Source of the DNA: Corallium rubrum
Taxonomy: Eukaryota; Cnidaria; Anthozoa; Scleralcyonacea; Coralliidae
Length of the DNA: 64,000 nt
Direction of reading: 5' to 3'
Assembly: GCA_964035015.1 (NCBI GenBank)
Contig: OZ035997.1
Coordinates: 69,875,632 to 69,939,631 of the forward strand
In this document: positions 1 to 8,981 of the stretch, in pieces
Layout of the letters: the number at the start of each line of letters is the position of its first letter
Numbering within the stretch: the stretch's first letter is position 1
Program-made: the position numbers and the translations under genes
The notes under the pieces: model-generated
The model's input: the letters and a program-made list of their open reading frames with translations, nothing else
Told to the model about the DNA's origin: nothing
Database searches by the model: none

Positions 1-117
1 AGGCACGGCTGAGAAAGCAGCTACAAAAGAAAAGGAAGCAAAGCTGATTGAGACCGAGATTTTCGCTTCGAGGGCAACAAAACGCAATTCCGACTCAATC
101 GATCTGTAATCGGTCGT

Positions 118-822
118 ATGGATCGCGTACTGGAGAATGGCATCGGAGAAGAAGATGCAAAAGAGCTGAACGAAGGTAAGAAGTTATTGCTCAAACGCAA
201 CAAACATATATTGCTTGCTGAGAAGTTTGGTTGGGATACTGTAAACTGTTATACCGCGGAGCCACTCGCCAGCGACTCCGAAGACGAGAAGAAGATCAAG
301 GCAATCAAAGAGAGTAAATATTTGCGCAATGAGAAAAGATCGGCAAATTCTCGTTCTAAAGTGTTTTGTAAAACTAGCGCAAAGCAATTACAAAGGCCTA
401 GCACAACGTGGGGTGGCGGCGCGCCTAGGCCAGCTGGCTTCCGTTTTGACAAGAGTTTGTCTACTAACCTGCAGCAGGATAGCACTGTGAACTGTTTTCG
501 TTGCGGAAAGCCAGGTCATATTGCAAGAGAGTGCCGCTCAGCAAATGCGCGATATGTCACCGCCGGCACCACTGCCAACACACCGCACAAAGTTAATGAC
601 TCTATGAACGAACACGAACTTTATTTTGATGAACACCACTCGATAGACAATATTGCGGATACGTCGACAGTCATTGTGAAGGGCAGATTACGCATTAATA
701 TAAAGTTCTGGCAGGACATTGGTGCCAGTAAGTTGCTAATTGAAGTTATTTCGTTCGGTTATTGCTTATCTTTTATTAACGAACCATGTAGAAAACATTT
801 GAAAAACCATGAAATGGTTTGA
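118..822 (+). pseudogene. Gag-like protein with zinc knuckle (DIRS element, partial)
   Basis: The frame carries a CCHC zinc knuckle near residue 125 (CFRCGKPGHIARECR), typical of retroelement nucleocapsid domains that bind RNA. The segment before it (GWDTVNCYTAEPLASDSEDE) resembles DIRS Gag C-termini. Downstream of the knuckle the frame runs into residues resembling the N-terminus of a DIRS reverse transcriptase (FWQDIGASKLLIEV), then stops. The RT frame begins 14 nt before that stop, in a different frame, so a +1 shift separates Gag from RT. The frame is already open upstream of the ATG at 118 (from about 52), so the true start is uncertain. Confidence 0.6.
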
Positions 823-2566
823 AATTTTGAAAACGGATGAAATTTTGAAGCTGACTCGGTCAGGTGCTTTGGTAGAAGTTAAAGATTCAGACCTGTTTGT
901 GTGTAGCCCGCTTGGGGTGGCAGAGAATTCATCTGGAAAGCTTAGGTTGAACTTAGACTTGCGCTACATTAACAAACACCTGCGAGTTCAAAAATTCAAG
1001 TACGAGTACATTAGAACAGCTTGTGACCGTTTTTGCAAGGGGGATTGGTTTTTTAAGTTCGACTACACTAGCGGATATCATCACATGGAAATTTTTCCAG
1101 AGCATCCCCAATTCCTTGGGTGTTCTTGGGTCGTTGATGGAAAAGAAAGGTTCTTCAAATTCACAGTTCTTCCTTTTGGACTGGCTTCTGCACCTTTTTT
1201 GTTTACGAAAATTCAGAAAGCGTTGGTATCTCATTGGAAGTGCCAAGGGGTGCGAATTTTTACTTATCTCGATGATGGCGCTGGGGCAGACGATAATTTA
1301 AGAGATGCAAAAGTGACATCCGATATGGTTCGACGTGATGTGGCAGCGTGTAGTTTTGTTGCAAACATGGAGAAGAGTCAGTGGGATCCAGTGCAATGTG
1401 GAGAACTTCTGGGTTTTACTGTGGATCTAGTGTCGGGTTTGTTTATTGTTCCTGTTAGAAGAGTAGTGGTTCTTCAGAACTTCCTTCAGAGTGTTGTGGA
1501 CAGTGGGTTTTTGGTTTCAGCCCGTCACATCGCCAGGATTGCTGGAACATTGTTATCTATGGACCTAGCCCTTGGCCCTGTTGTACGTCTCTGGACAAGG
1601 GAGTTATACCGGGTGGTCCAATGCTCAGCCTACTGGGACACAGGGATCAGTCTACAAGAGGATGCACGCAAGGAAATTTTGTTCTGGCACAAAAAATTTG
1701 ATAACACAGGACAACCTATGTGGCGTGCCAGCCCGAAAGTTGACGTTTTAACCTACTCGGATTCCAGCGATGTGGTCTGGGGAGGTTTTGCTGTCAAGCT
1801 TGGTGAGCAGAGAGCCGTAGGCAGCTGGTCAGCCGAAGAAAGCACCAAGAGTTCTGCATTTCGGGAGATCAAAGCTGCATGATTGGTGCTAGAGTCACTG
1901 GCTTCGCAACTGGTGGGGAAGGAGGTTCGACACAGGACCAACAGTCAGGGAACAGAACGCATTATGTCGGTCGGATCCCGCAATGCAGAATTACACCATG
2001 AGGCTATCCTGGTCTACAAAGTCTGCCAGCAGCATAATATTAGGCTGACGGTTGAGTGGGTCAGCCGTGATTGCAACGAAGCTGCCGATGCATTATCCAA
2101 GCTGGACGATCCGGATGATTATATGTTGGATCCAGCGTGTTTTCAAAGGATAAATGATATGTGGGGTCCGCATACATTTGACCGCTTTGCCTCCATGATG
2201 ACAAACCAATTGCCACATTTTTCTTCAAAATATCTGAATCCTGGTTGTGATTTGACGGACGCATTTACGGTTTCCTGGGGTGTTGAGAACAACTGGATCT
2301 TTCCGCCTCCCTACTTGATTCCCCGTGTGCTCCACCACATGCAAGCTGGTATGGAGAGGGGTACTCTTATCGTCCCGCATTGGCCTTCCGCACCATGGTG
2401 GCCGTTACTCGTTAACAGGAATGGTTTGTGGAACAGCTTCGTTAAGGACTGTCTGGATGTTCCCACGTATGAGGGTATGTTTATGCCTGGGTCGGTGTCA
2501 AGTACTGTATTTACCTGTGGGGTGCCATCATTTGGAGTTAATGCCCTTAAAGTGGACTTCACATGA
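809..2566 (+). pseudogene. DIRS-type reverse transcriptase/RNase H with internal stop
   Basis: The reverse-transcriptase motifs appear in order: FDYTSGYHH (motif A), LPFGLASAPF (motif B) and TYLDDG (catalytic YLDD). They are followed by an RNase H-like segment (LTYSDSSDVVWGG) and the C-terminal domain typical of DIRS elements (DRFASMMTN ... DAFTVSW ... WIFPPPYLI ... VPHWPSAPWWP). The frame is continuous from 809 to 2566 except for one TGA at 1880-1882, after FREIKAA. Known DIRS proteins read through this region, so the TGA is probably a nonsense mutation. Together with the Gag/RT frame break it marks a non-functional copy. Confidence 0.75.
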
Positions 2567-2679
2567 GTGACACTGCAAGAAGATACTTGGGATGACATTT
2601 ATTTTAGTTATTTTTGGGATATTATGCAATTATACATTTGTTAGCTGTTTTGGCGTTCCTACTTAGATTGTCTGGTCGG

Positions 2680-2985
2680 TATGTTGCGTACAGCTGTTAT
2701 AGCAAGCAGTATGGTTGAGAGTTAGCGTACAGCTGTTATGGCACAGTACGGTTTAATGGAGTTTTTCCTGTACAGCTGTTATGGCATAGTACAGTTACCG
2801 GTAAGTGGTAACAGAGTTTTTTCGTGCAGCTGTTATGGCTCTTGTACTGTTAACCGAGTCTTTTGTACAGCCGTATCGCGTAATGCGGTTAAGAGAGTTT
2901 TGTTTTGTTTTTTTGTGCAGCCGTTATGGCATAGTATGACTAACAGAGTTTTTTCGTTAGCCGGCACGGCAGTTCATATAGTAAT
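2680..2985 (+). repeat. Degenerate tandem repeats built on GTACAGCTGTTATGGC
   Basis: About six copies of GTACAGCTGTTATGGC-like sequence recur every 45-70 nt, often followed by a T-run. They lie between the RT and recombinase remnants of the DIRS-like element. No coding function is evident and the copies differ from one another. Confidence 0.6.
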
Positions 2986-3429
2986 TCGGGTTGTTTACTA
3001 TGTAGAAAGTATGCTGTTTTGGCAATTGTAGTTAGCCATATATAGGCTAAATCCACTATACGCGGTTGGGTGGTGTTTTTAATGTTCATTTGTGGGTGCT
3101 TAAACAGAATGCAATCTAAATCATGCCGTTTTGGCATGCAGCATGTTTATAGCTTGTATCAAGCGCGTACTGAGTTTTTTTGGCTTTTTTTTTTCAGATT
3201 TATATGTAACAAGGCCATATCGGGGCCAGCGTTTTGCAAAATTATGTGCAGAGTGTTGCTCAGCAGGGCTGTTTTTTTCCGGCTCTTCAATTCTATATTA
3301 ATGTGTCTGTTTCTAGCTGCAGGTCCCTCTGATATCAATGTGGGCAGATGGGTCAACTTGGATTTGGCAGTGATTCAACTTTGGTTTTTTGGCAAAACCA
3401 AAATCGCAGAAACAGCCTTTGTCAGTGCA

Positions 3430-3875
3430 TAACGTGAAGCAGATTATACAGCGGTTGCAGGATGGGTCTTTAGCGGACCTTCAGGTCGCGTCTGTTTGCA
3501 CTTGGCTTCTATGGTTTTCTCTGTTGGGATGACCTAAACCGCCTTACTCCAGCAGACCTAACATTCGAGCCAGCTCACCTGTCCATATGTTTGAACCATA
3601 GGAAGAATGACCAATTTCCGGAAGGCTCTCAGGTGCTAATAGCACGCTCACTTGAGGCCCCATGCCCGGTAGGTGTAGTGGAAAACTTTCTGGGGACAGG
3701 TGGGCACTCTAAATGTTCCGCTTTGTGGCGGAGAGTACAAAACACAAAGAATGGTGTGACCTTGCGAGAGGATGCTATGTCCTACGGTCGTGCTACAGAG
3801 CTGTTCAAGAAAGAAATTAGAACATTTCTCGGGGTTTCTATGTCCATCTCCGAGTGCTGCTTTTCCCGAGGATGA
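3430..3875 (+). pseudogene. Tyrosine recombinase remnant of the DIRS-like element
   Basis: Conceptual translation gives WDDLNRLTPADLTFEPAHLS, KNDQFPEGSQVLIAR and APCPVGVVENFL. This matches the central part of phage-integrase-type recombinases encoded by DIRS/Ngaro elements. The longest open stretch is 3591-3875 and the upstream part lies in another frame, so the gene is broken. The catalytic C-terminal R-H-R-Y region is not recognisable. Position after the RT supports the DIRS assignment. Confidence 0.5.
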
Positions 3876-3881
3876 ATTTTT

Positions 3882-4545
3882 TCCATAACTTTTTTGGCTA
3901 CTTTTTCAGCGAAAAAATCCCAATTGGAAACTTCCTCAGCCTCAGCCCTTTACCTGTGAAAAAGTTATCCAATGAGCTTTGCAAAAACGCCATTGAAGTA
4001 CAAGCCTCACCCGACTGTTCCTTCGCAACATCTTTTTCGTTTTCCTGCAAATTTGCTATATTGAAATAGATAAATAACAGACATTAGTGGTTTGATTGTG
4101 TGAGTAAAGATATATACTGTCAAACTGACATGTTGAGCGCACATTAACTTACCCTTCCTCATGCTCCAAAGATACTTCAGTTCAAACATGAACTTACAGT
4201 TCGTCATGTTGCAAGTTCAACGAGGTCGATGATGAAATAGGAATGGACTTGCTAGTCACCATGCTGGTGCTGCTTTTCCACGACGTTGAAGAAGTGCCTG
4301 GTATTGCCGACGTGCAACTTGCACTCTTATTACTGAAGAATATAAATGACACATCAAAACTTGTAAATTCCATATTTTGTAAGAAAAAACAACAAGTTTG
4401 TAATAATAATAATATTTAATCAGGAAAACTTTTTCATTTACATGATTTTCGAAAAGGACCTGCATTAATAAAACTATTTTATTTTTTTGTTATTTGCTTG
4501 TAATAAATTAATAAGAAAATACAAATTGAAAATATATAAACTAAA
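3882..4545. other. No gene recognised; probable LINE 3' untranslated region at the right
   Basis: Six-frame reading shows only short open stretches without recognisable motifs. The part nearest 4545 is AT-rich and directly follows, on the minus strand, the stop codon of the LINE reverse-transcriptase fragment, so it may be that element's 3' UTR. Confidence 0.4.
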
Positions 4546-4880
4546 CTAAGAATCTTGTAGAAATTTCAAATTTTTTTGTTTAAAAGTTCCAATATTTAAA
4601 GAACTTCTAATATCTTTGTTTAATGAATTCCAACCGTAAATGGCATGATATCGCATTCTCTGCTTACCCCAATTTCTTATAACGTTGGGTAGTCTTAATT
4701 TATGCTTATTACGAGTGTTATAGTTATGTACATCTCCATATGATAATTCCATTGAATGATTTACATAACTATTTAAACATTTATAATTGAATAAACATCT
4801 ATGGTAAAATCTTCTTCGTTCTAGCGTAATCCAATTTAACATGGCAAGAGCTTCTGAGGTGGATGAACATAGTGGTTTGT
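4546..4880 (-). pseudogene. LINE reverse transcriptase, C-terminal end (cut by the Polinton)
   Basis: The minus-strand translation ends a LINE RT protein: ALAMLNWITLERRR, CLFNYKCLN, HNYNTRNKHKLRLP, GKQRMRYHAIYGWNSLN, all typical of the post-RT tail of Jockey/CR1-like non-LTR elements. The reading frame enters from the Polinton boundary at 4880. The missing upstream half is found beyond the other Polinton end at 37173-37640. After removing the Polinton and one copy of the 5-bp repeat, the two halves meet in frame. Confidence 0.8.
4876..4880. repeat. Target-site duplication TTTGT, left copy
   Basis: TTTGT directly precedes the left terminus (AGTAGTCATGG) and is repeated directly after the right terminus at 37173-37177. 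Polintons usually leave 6-bp duplications; here five bases match and the next differs. Confidence 0.7.
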
Positions 4881-5600
4881 AGTAGTCATGGAACAATGAC
4901 TATTTTTTTTAATGTGTTGGGGCCTGGCACTAGTTTTTAACCAATCAGATTGCAGTATTTTTTCCATTAGCCAATGAGTGTCGAGCATGTATGAAATTAG
5001 CATAATTTTGGCCGGGGGGTGTTCGAGAGTGGGTGTTGGCTCATCTCATTAGCATATTATTTTTTAGGAGGGTTGTGTGTGCGTTTTTGGGGTGGGGTGT
5101 GTGTGTTTTTTTGGGTGGGTGTTGTGGGGTGGTGCGGCGATGAGGTGTGGGTTGTATGGTGTGTGTGTTTCTTGTGGTTTATTGTTCTGCGTGCGTGTGT
5201 TGTGTGATTGTTGTTGTATGTTTATCATCCTTGCAGCATTCAAACACAATAATAACCGATGATATTATTGTGGTATGAGTGCTAAAAGGATGTCCTTTCT
5301 TTGTATTTACGTAGTAAAGGATGCTCGACGAGTTTCTTGTTCACATCATCATGTTTTATAGTGCTGGAATGCGGTCTGTGACGGTGAAACGTTTCAGACT
5401 ACATTTCAGCAATAAAAACACAACTTGTTTCTTCTTCTTCGTTTCACGCAGCTGTCGTGTTTCTTCGCGAAGAGTTCATGCGTCGAGAAGAGAGAGAGAG
5501 AGAGAGAGACGGGAGCACCCGATGTAACGCTGTCGAGAGGCAAGTTGAAGTGATTGTGAATTCTTATACGTATGATTATTTAGTAATATTATTTTTTAAA
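4881..5600 (+). repeat. Left terminal inverted repeat (two conserved blocks)
   Basis: Block 1 (4881-5206) is near-identical to the reverse complement of 36866-37172, differing by scattered substitutions and small indels in its G/T-rich part. Block 2 (about 5515-5600, including GTTGAAGTGATTGTGAA and TGATTATTTAGTAATATT) matches about 36640-36730 reversed. The stretch between blocks is diverged and contains a GA microsatellite at 5486-5506. Block 1 includes two CCAAT motifs (AACCAATCAG, AGCCAATGAG) and a G-rich stretch at 5088-5140. Confidence 0.88.
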
Positions 5601-5683
5601 TTAGAATAAAAAAAACATAGAAAACAAAATGTTTTGAAAAGAATGTTTATTAATAGTAAAAATACATTTTTTTTAGTTTTTTA

Positions 5684-5902
5684 TCACCAGTCAAAATGCC
5701 ACCAGGGTGCGCCACCTTTTTGTGGTGGTGGTGCATCCATATATTTTCTTTTAATTTTTCTGTAAAAACCGGATCTTTTTCGCCCACCTTTCTTAAAATA
5801 TTTTTTTTTAACTTTTGACCACCAAGCGCCTTTTTGAGTTTTAGTTTTTTTTCTAGAATATTTAATTTTTGTTTGTTTACTCTTTAGAGACATGTTGAAC
5901 AA
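5684..5902 (-). CDS. Small basic virion-core-like protein with GG motifs
   Basis: This 72-residue protein is strongly basic and holds three sites of one kind: TQKGA, FKKGG and PQKGG. Aromatic WW pairs follow two of them. Adenovirus-type proteases cut after short xxGG or xxGx-G motifs, and the element encodes such a protease at 18979-19581, so this is plausibly a core-protein precursor comparable in style to adenovirus pX/pVII. That role is inferred from composition, motif and context only. Similar motifs occur in the proteins at 19598-20112, 15869-16018 and 26086-26346. Confidence 0.55.
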   Translation of the reverse strand: MFNMSLKSKQTKIKYSRKKTKTQKGAWWSKVKKKYFKKGGRKRSGFYRKIKRKYMDAPPPQKGGAPWWHFDW

Positions 5903-5924
5903 CTGCTGTTTCCGTTTTGATTAA

Positions 5925-5993
5925 TTATTTCCCTTCGAAAAAATCGTTGTTAAATGTTTTCATGTTGAAGAAGAATCCACCTTTCTGACGCAT
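5925..5993 (-). CDS. 22-residue peptide starting MRQKGG
   Basis: A short minus-strand frame begins MRQKGGFFF and ends at 5925. It lies just upstream of the 72-residue basic gene and shares its QKGG motif. A further broken QKG motif lies at 6130-6180 in shifted frames, so the 5.9-6.2 kb stretch may be the remains of a longer repeated-motif gene. The rest of 6000-6300 is AT-rich with no clear gene. Confidence 0.3.
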   Translation of the reverse strand: MRQKGGFFFNMKTFNNDFFEGK

Positions 5994-6306
5994 TGATTTA
6001 CCTTTTACGATTATGTTTGAACAAAGAAAAAAAAAAACGTGTGATTAGTAATTCTTGTGTTAATGTATTTAAAGTATTTTTTTTAAAAGAATTTGGCTTT
6101 TTTTTTTAATGTATTACTAAAAAAAATCAAATTTTACACCGCCTTTTTTGATTCGTTTTTTATGTTGAATAGATTACCTTTCTGACGTGTTTTTTTAGTT
6201 TTTATACCAGTACAACATATTTTCCTCCTCCTTTTCTTATTTTTTGTTTTATAATTTTTTTTATAGCGCATTGTAATTCGTCGTGTATAACAAGACGTGG
6301 GAAAAA

Positions 6307-6654
6307 ATGCCTTACCGATTCGTACCTGTATACAAGTATTATGGTGCTTTAGTGATGATGCTTGACGAAGTAATCCCCCTATTGATATGCGGTGGTAGTG
6401 ACCTACAACTACGTGTTAAAGGAGTAAGGGTGTGTGAGCCGCTTTCAAATAGCGACAACGAGTCACGTAAAGTTCTTCTACCTATATATATCGATGAGGA
6501 ATGTACTATTGCTTATGAGAATCATTATTGGGGTGTAGATGTTAAACGATTTGAAGAAATTAAAGACACACAACCTATTACGAAGTGGAATACGCAAATC
6601 CTTGCTTATATGAAAGCTTTTGAGGAAAGCAATGAAAATTGGTCGTCGAAGTGA
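6307..6654 (+). CDS. Unrecognised 115-residue protein
   Basis: The ATG at 6307 starts MPYRFVPVYKYYG; an in-frame GTG lies upstream at 6283 but ATG is preferred. The middle shows alternating hydrophobic residues (PLLICGGSDLQLRVKGVRV), suggesting beta strands, then a NHYWGVDVKRFEE segment. A similar YYWG segment is seen in the 94-residue protein at 11810, and YYW in the pair at 8030 and 8981, hinting at a shared small-protein family, though similarity is weak. It overlaps the next frame by 23 nt. No function is assigned. Confidence 0.5.
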   Translation: MPYRFVPVYKYYGALVMMLDEVIPLLICGGSDLQLRVKGVRVCEPLSNSDNESRKVLLPIYIDEECTIAYENHYWGVDVKRFEEIKDTQPITKWNTQILAYMKAFEESNENWSSK

Positions 6655-6877
6655 GTCTGTTCGCGTATACGTGGTGAATGAAAATTGTTCGAAGTTACAC
6701 GCCTCCTCGATAAAAAACTATTATAAATGGTGTATACGTTGTCCTCTTCATTGTTGTATTATAAGACAACATTCCATGTGTTTACGATCTCTACCGAGAA
6801 TTAATAATAAACCCTTGACAATTTTCTGCAGAAAACTATTTAACGAGAACATATATTCTTCGTATAACCAAAAATGA
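6632..6877 (+). CDS. Unrecognised 81-residue basic protein
   Basis: It starts at ATG 6632 inside the end of the preceding gene and ends TGA at 6875-6877, sharing ATGA with the next small frame. It has several Cys/His residues (WCIRCPLHCCIIRQH) that could bind metal, but no standard zinc-finger spacing. The tight overlaps on both sides are the main support. Confidence 0.4.
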   Translation: MKIGRRSESVRVYVVNENCSKLHASSIKNYYKWCIRCPLHCCIIRQHSMCLRSLPRINNKPLTIFCRKLFNENIYSSYNQK

Positions 6878-7017
6878 ATTTTCAACCTGAACAGCTTAAG
6901 CAAGGCGACTTAGAGAAGAGGTTGAATGAATTGCTGAGCAGTCTTGTACATAACGTAATTTATATATCGAATTGGAACGATCTTAAACAATTTAATTTCT
7001 CACCGTGTAATTGTTAA
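6874..7017 (+). CDS. 47-residue small protein in overlapping gene string
   Basis: It begins with ATGA overlapping the stop of the preceding frame and is mostly polar and helical-looking (QLKQGDLEKRLNELLSSL), ending SPCNC. ATGA/TGATG junctions occur repeatedly in this arm, so I keep it despite its length. Nothing is recognised. Confidence 0.35.
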   Translation: MNFQPEQLKQGDLEKRLNELLSSLVHNVIYISNWNDLKQFNFSPCNC

Positions 7018-7119
7018 TTCATTTTTTTTTGTGTGATTATGTTAATTAAATAAATAAATAATTTTTTTGAAATTGAAGTGTGATGTGTGTTTAGTTTATT
7101 TATTTAAGGAGGAGCATGG

Positions 7120-7530
7120 ATGTGCAGCCTCGAAGATTTAAGAATGCAACAAGATAAACAAGACAAGCTTAGAAACGTTGTTGAAACGATTGTGGGCGAC
7201 GAAACGGTGATTATTAACAAAGAGTTAGTATCAAGCATTGACAAAAGGTTGCTAGATATTGGCGAATCTCCCGAGAACTGGAACGTCGTTTCGTTTTATA
7301 GCAGGAAAGGTTGTGAACAAGATATTTGCGAAGTTTTAGAGAATGAAGAAGGGCTACGAATAACAACAGTACCTCCGCGAATTTTACAGATTCTTAAAGA
7401 AGAGACGGCGATAGCTAACGCTACGTTAAAAACACGTGTGGATAAGAAGTGCGTCGAACACGGGATTGATATCGACCAATTGAACTTTCAGGCGGAAAAC
7501 ATTTCGGTGGGTTGCGTCGGTAGACGATGA
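7120..7530 (+). CDS. Unrecognised 136-residue acidic protein
   Basis: ATG 7120 follows an AG-rich leader (AAGGAGGAGC). The protein is charged and appears alpha-helical, with no membrane segment, signal peptide or recognised motif. It ends TGA at 7528-7530, sharing ATGA with the next frame. An alternative ATG at 7116 gives only a 13-codon frame. A role in host interaction is a guess from its position in the accessory arm. Confidence 0.6.
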   Translation: MCSLEDLRMQQDKQDKLRNVVETIVGDETVIINKELVSSIDKRLLDIGESPENWNVVSFYSRKGCEQDICEVLENEEGLRITTVPPRILQILKEETAIANATLKTRVDKKCVEHGIDIDQLNFQAENISVGCVGRR

Positions 7531-7742
7531 ACAGACATCTGAACGTAATGGATGAACTTGTCGTATATATGCTAATAAAAAAACGTATAACGAACATGTT
7601 TTTATTTTTCGTTTGTGAAAAACTGTTCTTTCTAACTTTTTATTATTTTTTTCTTTGTGGTAATTATTGTGATAGAAACGTATTTTTAGTTGGGTTTGCG
7701 GAGATTTTTTATTTGTTAACCTGTTTGGGTTCGTTGTACTAA
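7527..7742 (+). CDS. Possible 71-residue membrane protein
   Basis: It starts at the ATGA junction with the preceding gene. Two hydrophobic segments are seen, about residues 25-47 (FLFFVCEKLFFLTFYYFFL) and 53-71 (VFLVGFAEIFYLLTCLG). AT-rich DNA can produce such Phe/Leu-rich frames by chance, so only the overlap pattern supports it. Confidence 0.35.
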   Translation: MNRHLNVMDELVVYMLIKKRITNMFLFFVCEKLFFLTFYYFFLCGNYCDRNVFLVGFAEIFYLLTCLGSLY

Positions 7743-7785
7743 TAAAAAGATTAGAAATCTCATTTGTTGCTTCATTGCTAGAGAG

Positions 7786-8040
7786 ATGTCAGAGGGTACG
7801 GATGGCGGGTGTACGACGACGTTGCTTCTTGATAAATTGATATGTGAAACGGCGGAATTTTTTTGTCAGAAGCTACGGGAGAATAACTTCGAAGGAGACG
7901 TTTATTTACATACTGCTGTGTGGCTGCATATTGACGCGATATTGCGCGAAAGAGAGAAAGTGCGTGAAAAAATTCATAAAGACTATTTGAAGGACTTACG
8001 AAGAAATATATTGCTAAAGCAAATTCTCGATGGAGAATGA
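7786..8040 (+). CDS. First gene of a duplicated two-gene unit (84 aa)
   Basis: ATG at 7786 opens an 84-residue charged protein whose second half is a strongly helical Arg/Glu/Lys stretch (LREREKVREKIHKDYLKDL). It overlaps the next gene by 11 nt. The same arrangement, a short charged protein overlapping a 108-112-residue protein, recurs at 8781-9307, and the second members are clearly related. Function unknown. Confidence 0.55.
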   Translation: MSEGTDGGCTTTLLLDKLICETAEFFCQKLRENNFEGDVYLHTAVWLHIDAILREREKVREKIHKDYLKDLRRNILLKQILDGE

Positions 8041-8368
8041 CGTCTCAAGAGGACTTAGTAAACGAAAGTTTATTGAATTTGATCATATATATCCTATGTT
8101 AAAAGAATGTTGTGCGACTTATCTTAAAGTCGTCGATGTATTACATGATTATTTTCATTATATGGAAGACGTTATTTTTTTTGACGCTGTTAATTTATCT
8201 TATAATTCAGAAATACCACGAATGGAATATATATATTATTGGACACTAGTTGATAAGTTTAGAAATACTTGTGATTATAGGAACTATGTAAACACACAGC
8301 ATATGACACCGCAGAAGATATGGAAAAAAAAAAGGGGTGGGTTATTACAAAAATGCATTGTGATGTAA
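8030..8368 (+). CDS. Second gene of duplicated unit (112 aa), paralogue of 8981-9307
   Basis: It shares with the protein at 8981 the ordered pattern R+KFI..xxIYPxLxECxATYLKV, a DxF...xVxxFxxVNLS segment, Rx(E/K)Yx(Y/H)YWT and TPQ(K/E)xWK. Identity is high enough for paralogy to be clear by eye. Conserved aromatic and Cys residues suggest a folded domain; no enzyme motif is seen. The C-terminus carries KKKRGGLLQ, a basic GG motif. Its job is unknown. Confidence 0.65.
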   Translation: MENDVSRGLSKRKFIEFDHIYPMLKECCATYLKVVDVLHDYFHYMEDVIFFDAVNLSYNSEIPRMEYIYYWTLVDKFRNTCDYRNYVNTQHMTPQKIWKKKRGGLLQKCIVM

Positions 8369-8387
8369 TCAAAGAATTAAAATAATA

Positions 8388-8640
8388 AACGAAACCGAAA
8401 CCGGGATGAAATTGATTGGCATTCGAAACCGGAAAGGTTTTTTTTTTTTATTTATTCAACATAATTCCCTTTGATTGACATTCGAAACCGGAAAAGGGAT
8501 AATTTATTCATTCAACAGTTTCCTTTTCGAAACTGAATATGATTGACATTCGAAACCGGAAAAGGGATAATTCATTCATTCAACATTTCCTTTTCGAAAC
8601 CGGAAAAAAAAGGGATTATTTATTCATAGAAAAAAAACTG
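8388..8640 (+). repeat. Tandem repeats with TTCGAAACCGG cores
   Basis: Four imperfect units of about 70 nt share TTGATTGACATTCGAAACCG, a purine run (GGAAAAGGGATAATT) and TTCATTCAAC. The first is preceded by GAAACCGAAACC at 8391-8402. CCTTTTCGAAAC and CGAAACCGGAAAAGG face each other and could form short stems. The block lies between the two duplicated gene units and may be regulatory. Confidence 0.75.
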
Positions 8641-8669
8641 GGAAAAATTTTTTTGTGTGTGTGTTTTAA

Positions 8670-8722
8670 TTGATTCTGGGTGTAAAAAAAAATACGGTAA
8701 AATTTGTAATTCTTAGGGATGA
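8670..8722 (+). promoter_or_regulatory. Copy of the TTCTGGG...ACGGTAAAATTTG...ATTCTTAG motif
   Basis: The order of short blocks (TTCTGGG, ACGGTAAAATTTG, ATTCTTAG) repeats the unit found three times, on the opposite strand, at 33439-33690 in the other arm. It lies upstream of the gene pair starting at 8781. A regulatory role is inferred from recurrence only. Confidence 0.35.
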
Positions 8723-8780
8723 AGGGGAAATTATATATTCTTCCTAAGAATTATTATTTTTTTTTAGTATTCGAAAGGCT

Positions 8781-8981
8781 ATGGAGAGGAAGGAGGAGTA
8801 TGAGAAATCTAGTTACGATAATTATTCAGATACAGACGATGAATTCATTGCAAATGAACACACTCTAGAGCAGTTGCATGCAGATATAACACGTATGGAA
8901 AGTAGTGAAGAATTTAAAAGGGTATTTTCTTCGGTTATAAAACGTCTGAATAAAAGAAAAGATAAGATAAGAGCAGCCTGA
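8781..8981 (+). CDS. First gene of second duplicated unit (66 aa)
   Basis: A 66-residue acidic-then-basic protein (DNYSDTDDEFIANEH ... IKRLNKRKDKIRAA). Its stop overlaps the next start as TGATG. It occupies the same place as the 84-residue gene at 7786, though sequence similarity between the two first genes is not obvious. The C-terminal half is predicted helical. Function unknown. Confidence 0.55.
   Translation: MERKEEYEKSSYDNYSDTDDEFIANEHTLEQLHADITRMESSEEFKRVFSSVIKRLNKRKDKIRAA

Larger units (their letters stand above)
1..3900 (+). mobile_element. Decayed DIRS-type (tyrosine recombinase) retrotransposon
   Basis: A zinc-knuckle Gag-like frame, a YLDD reverse transcriptase with RNase H and a DIRS-style C-terminal domain, a block of tandem repeats, and a tyrosine-recombinase remnant follow in this order on the plus strand. 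That gene order is known for DIRS/Ngaro elements, which integrate through a tyrosine recombinase rather than a DDE integrase. The left end lies outside the window and no termini were found on the right, so the right limit is approximate. Frame breaks and an internal stop indicate a dead copy. Confidence 0.75.

Noticed and set aside
5019..5262. Proteins encoded in the terminal repeats
   Set aside because: Val/Gly/Cys-rich and Thr/His-rich frames on opposite strands come from the G/T-rich repeat; both ends give them and no motif is present.
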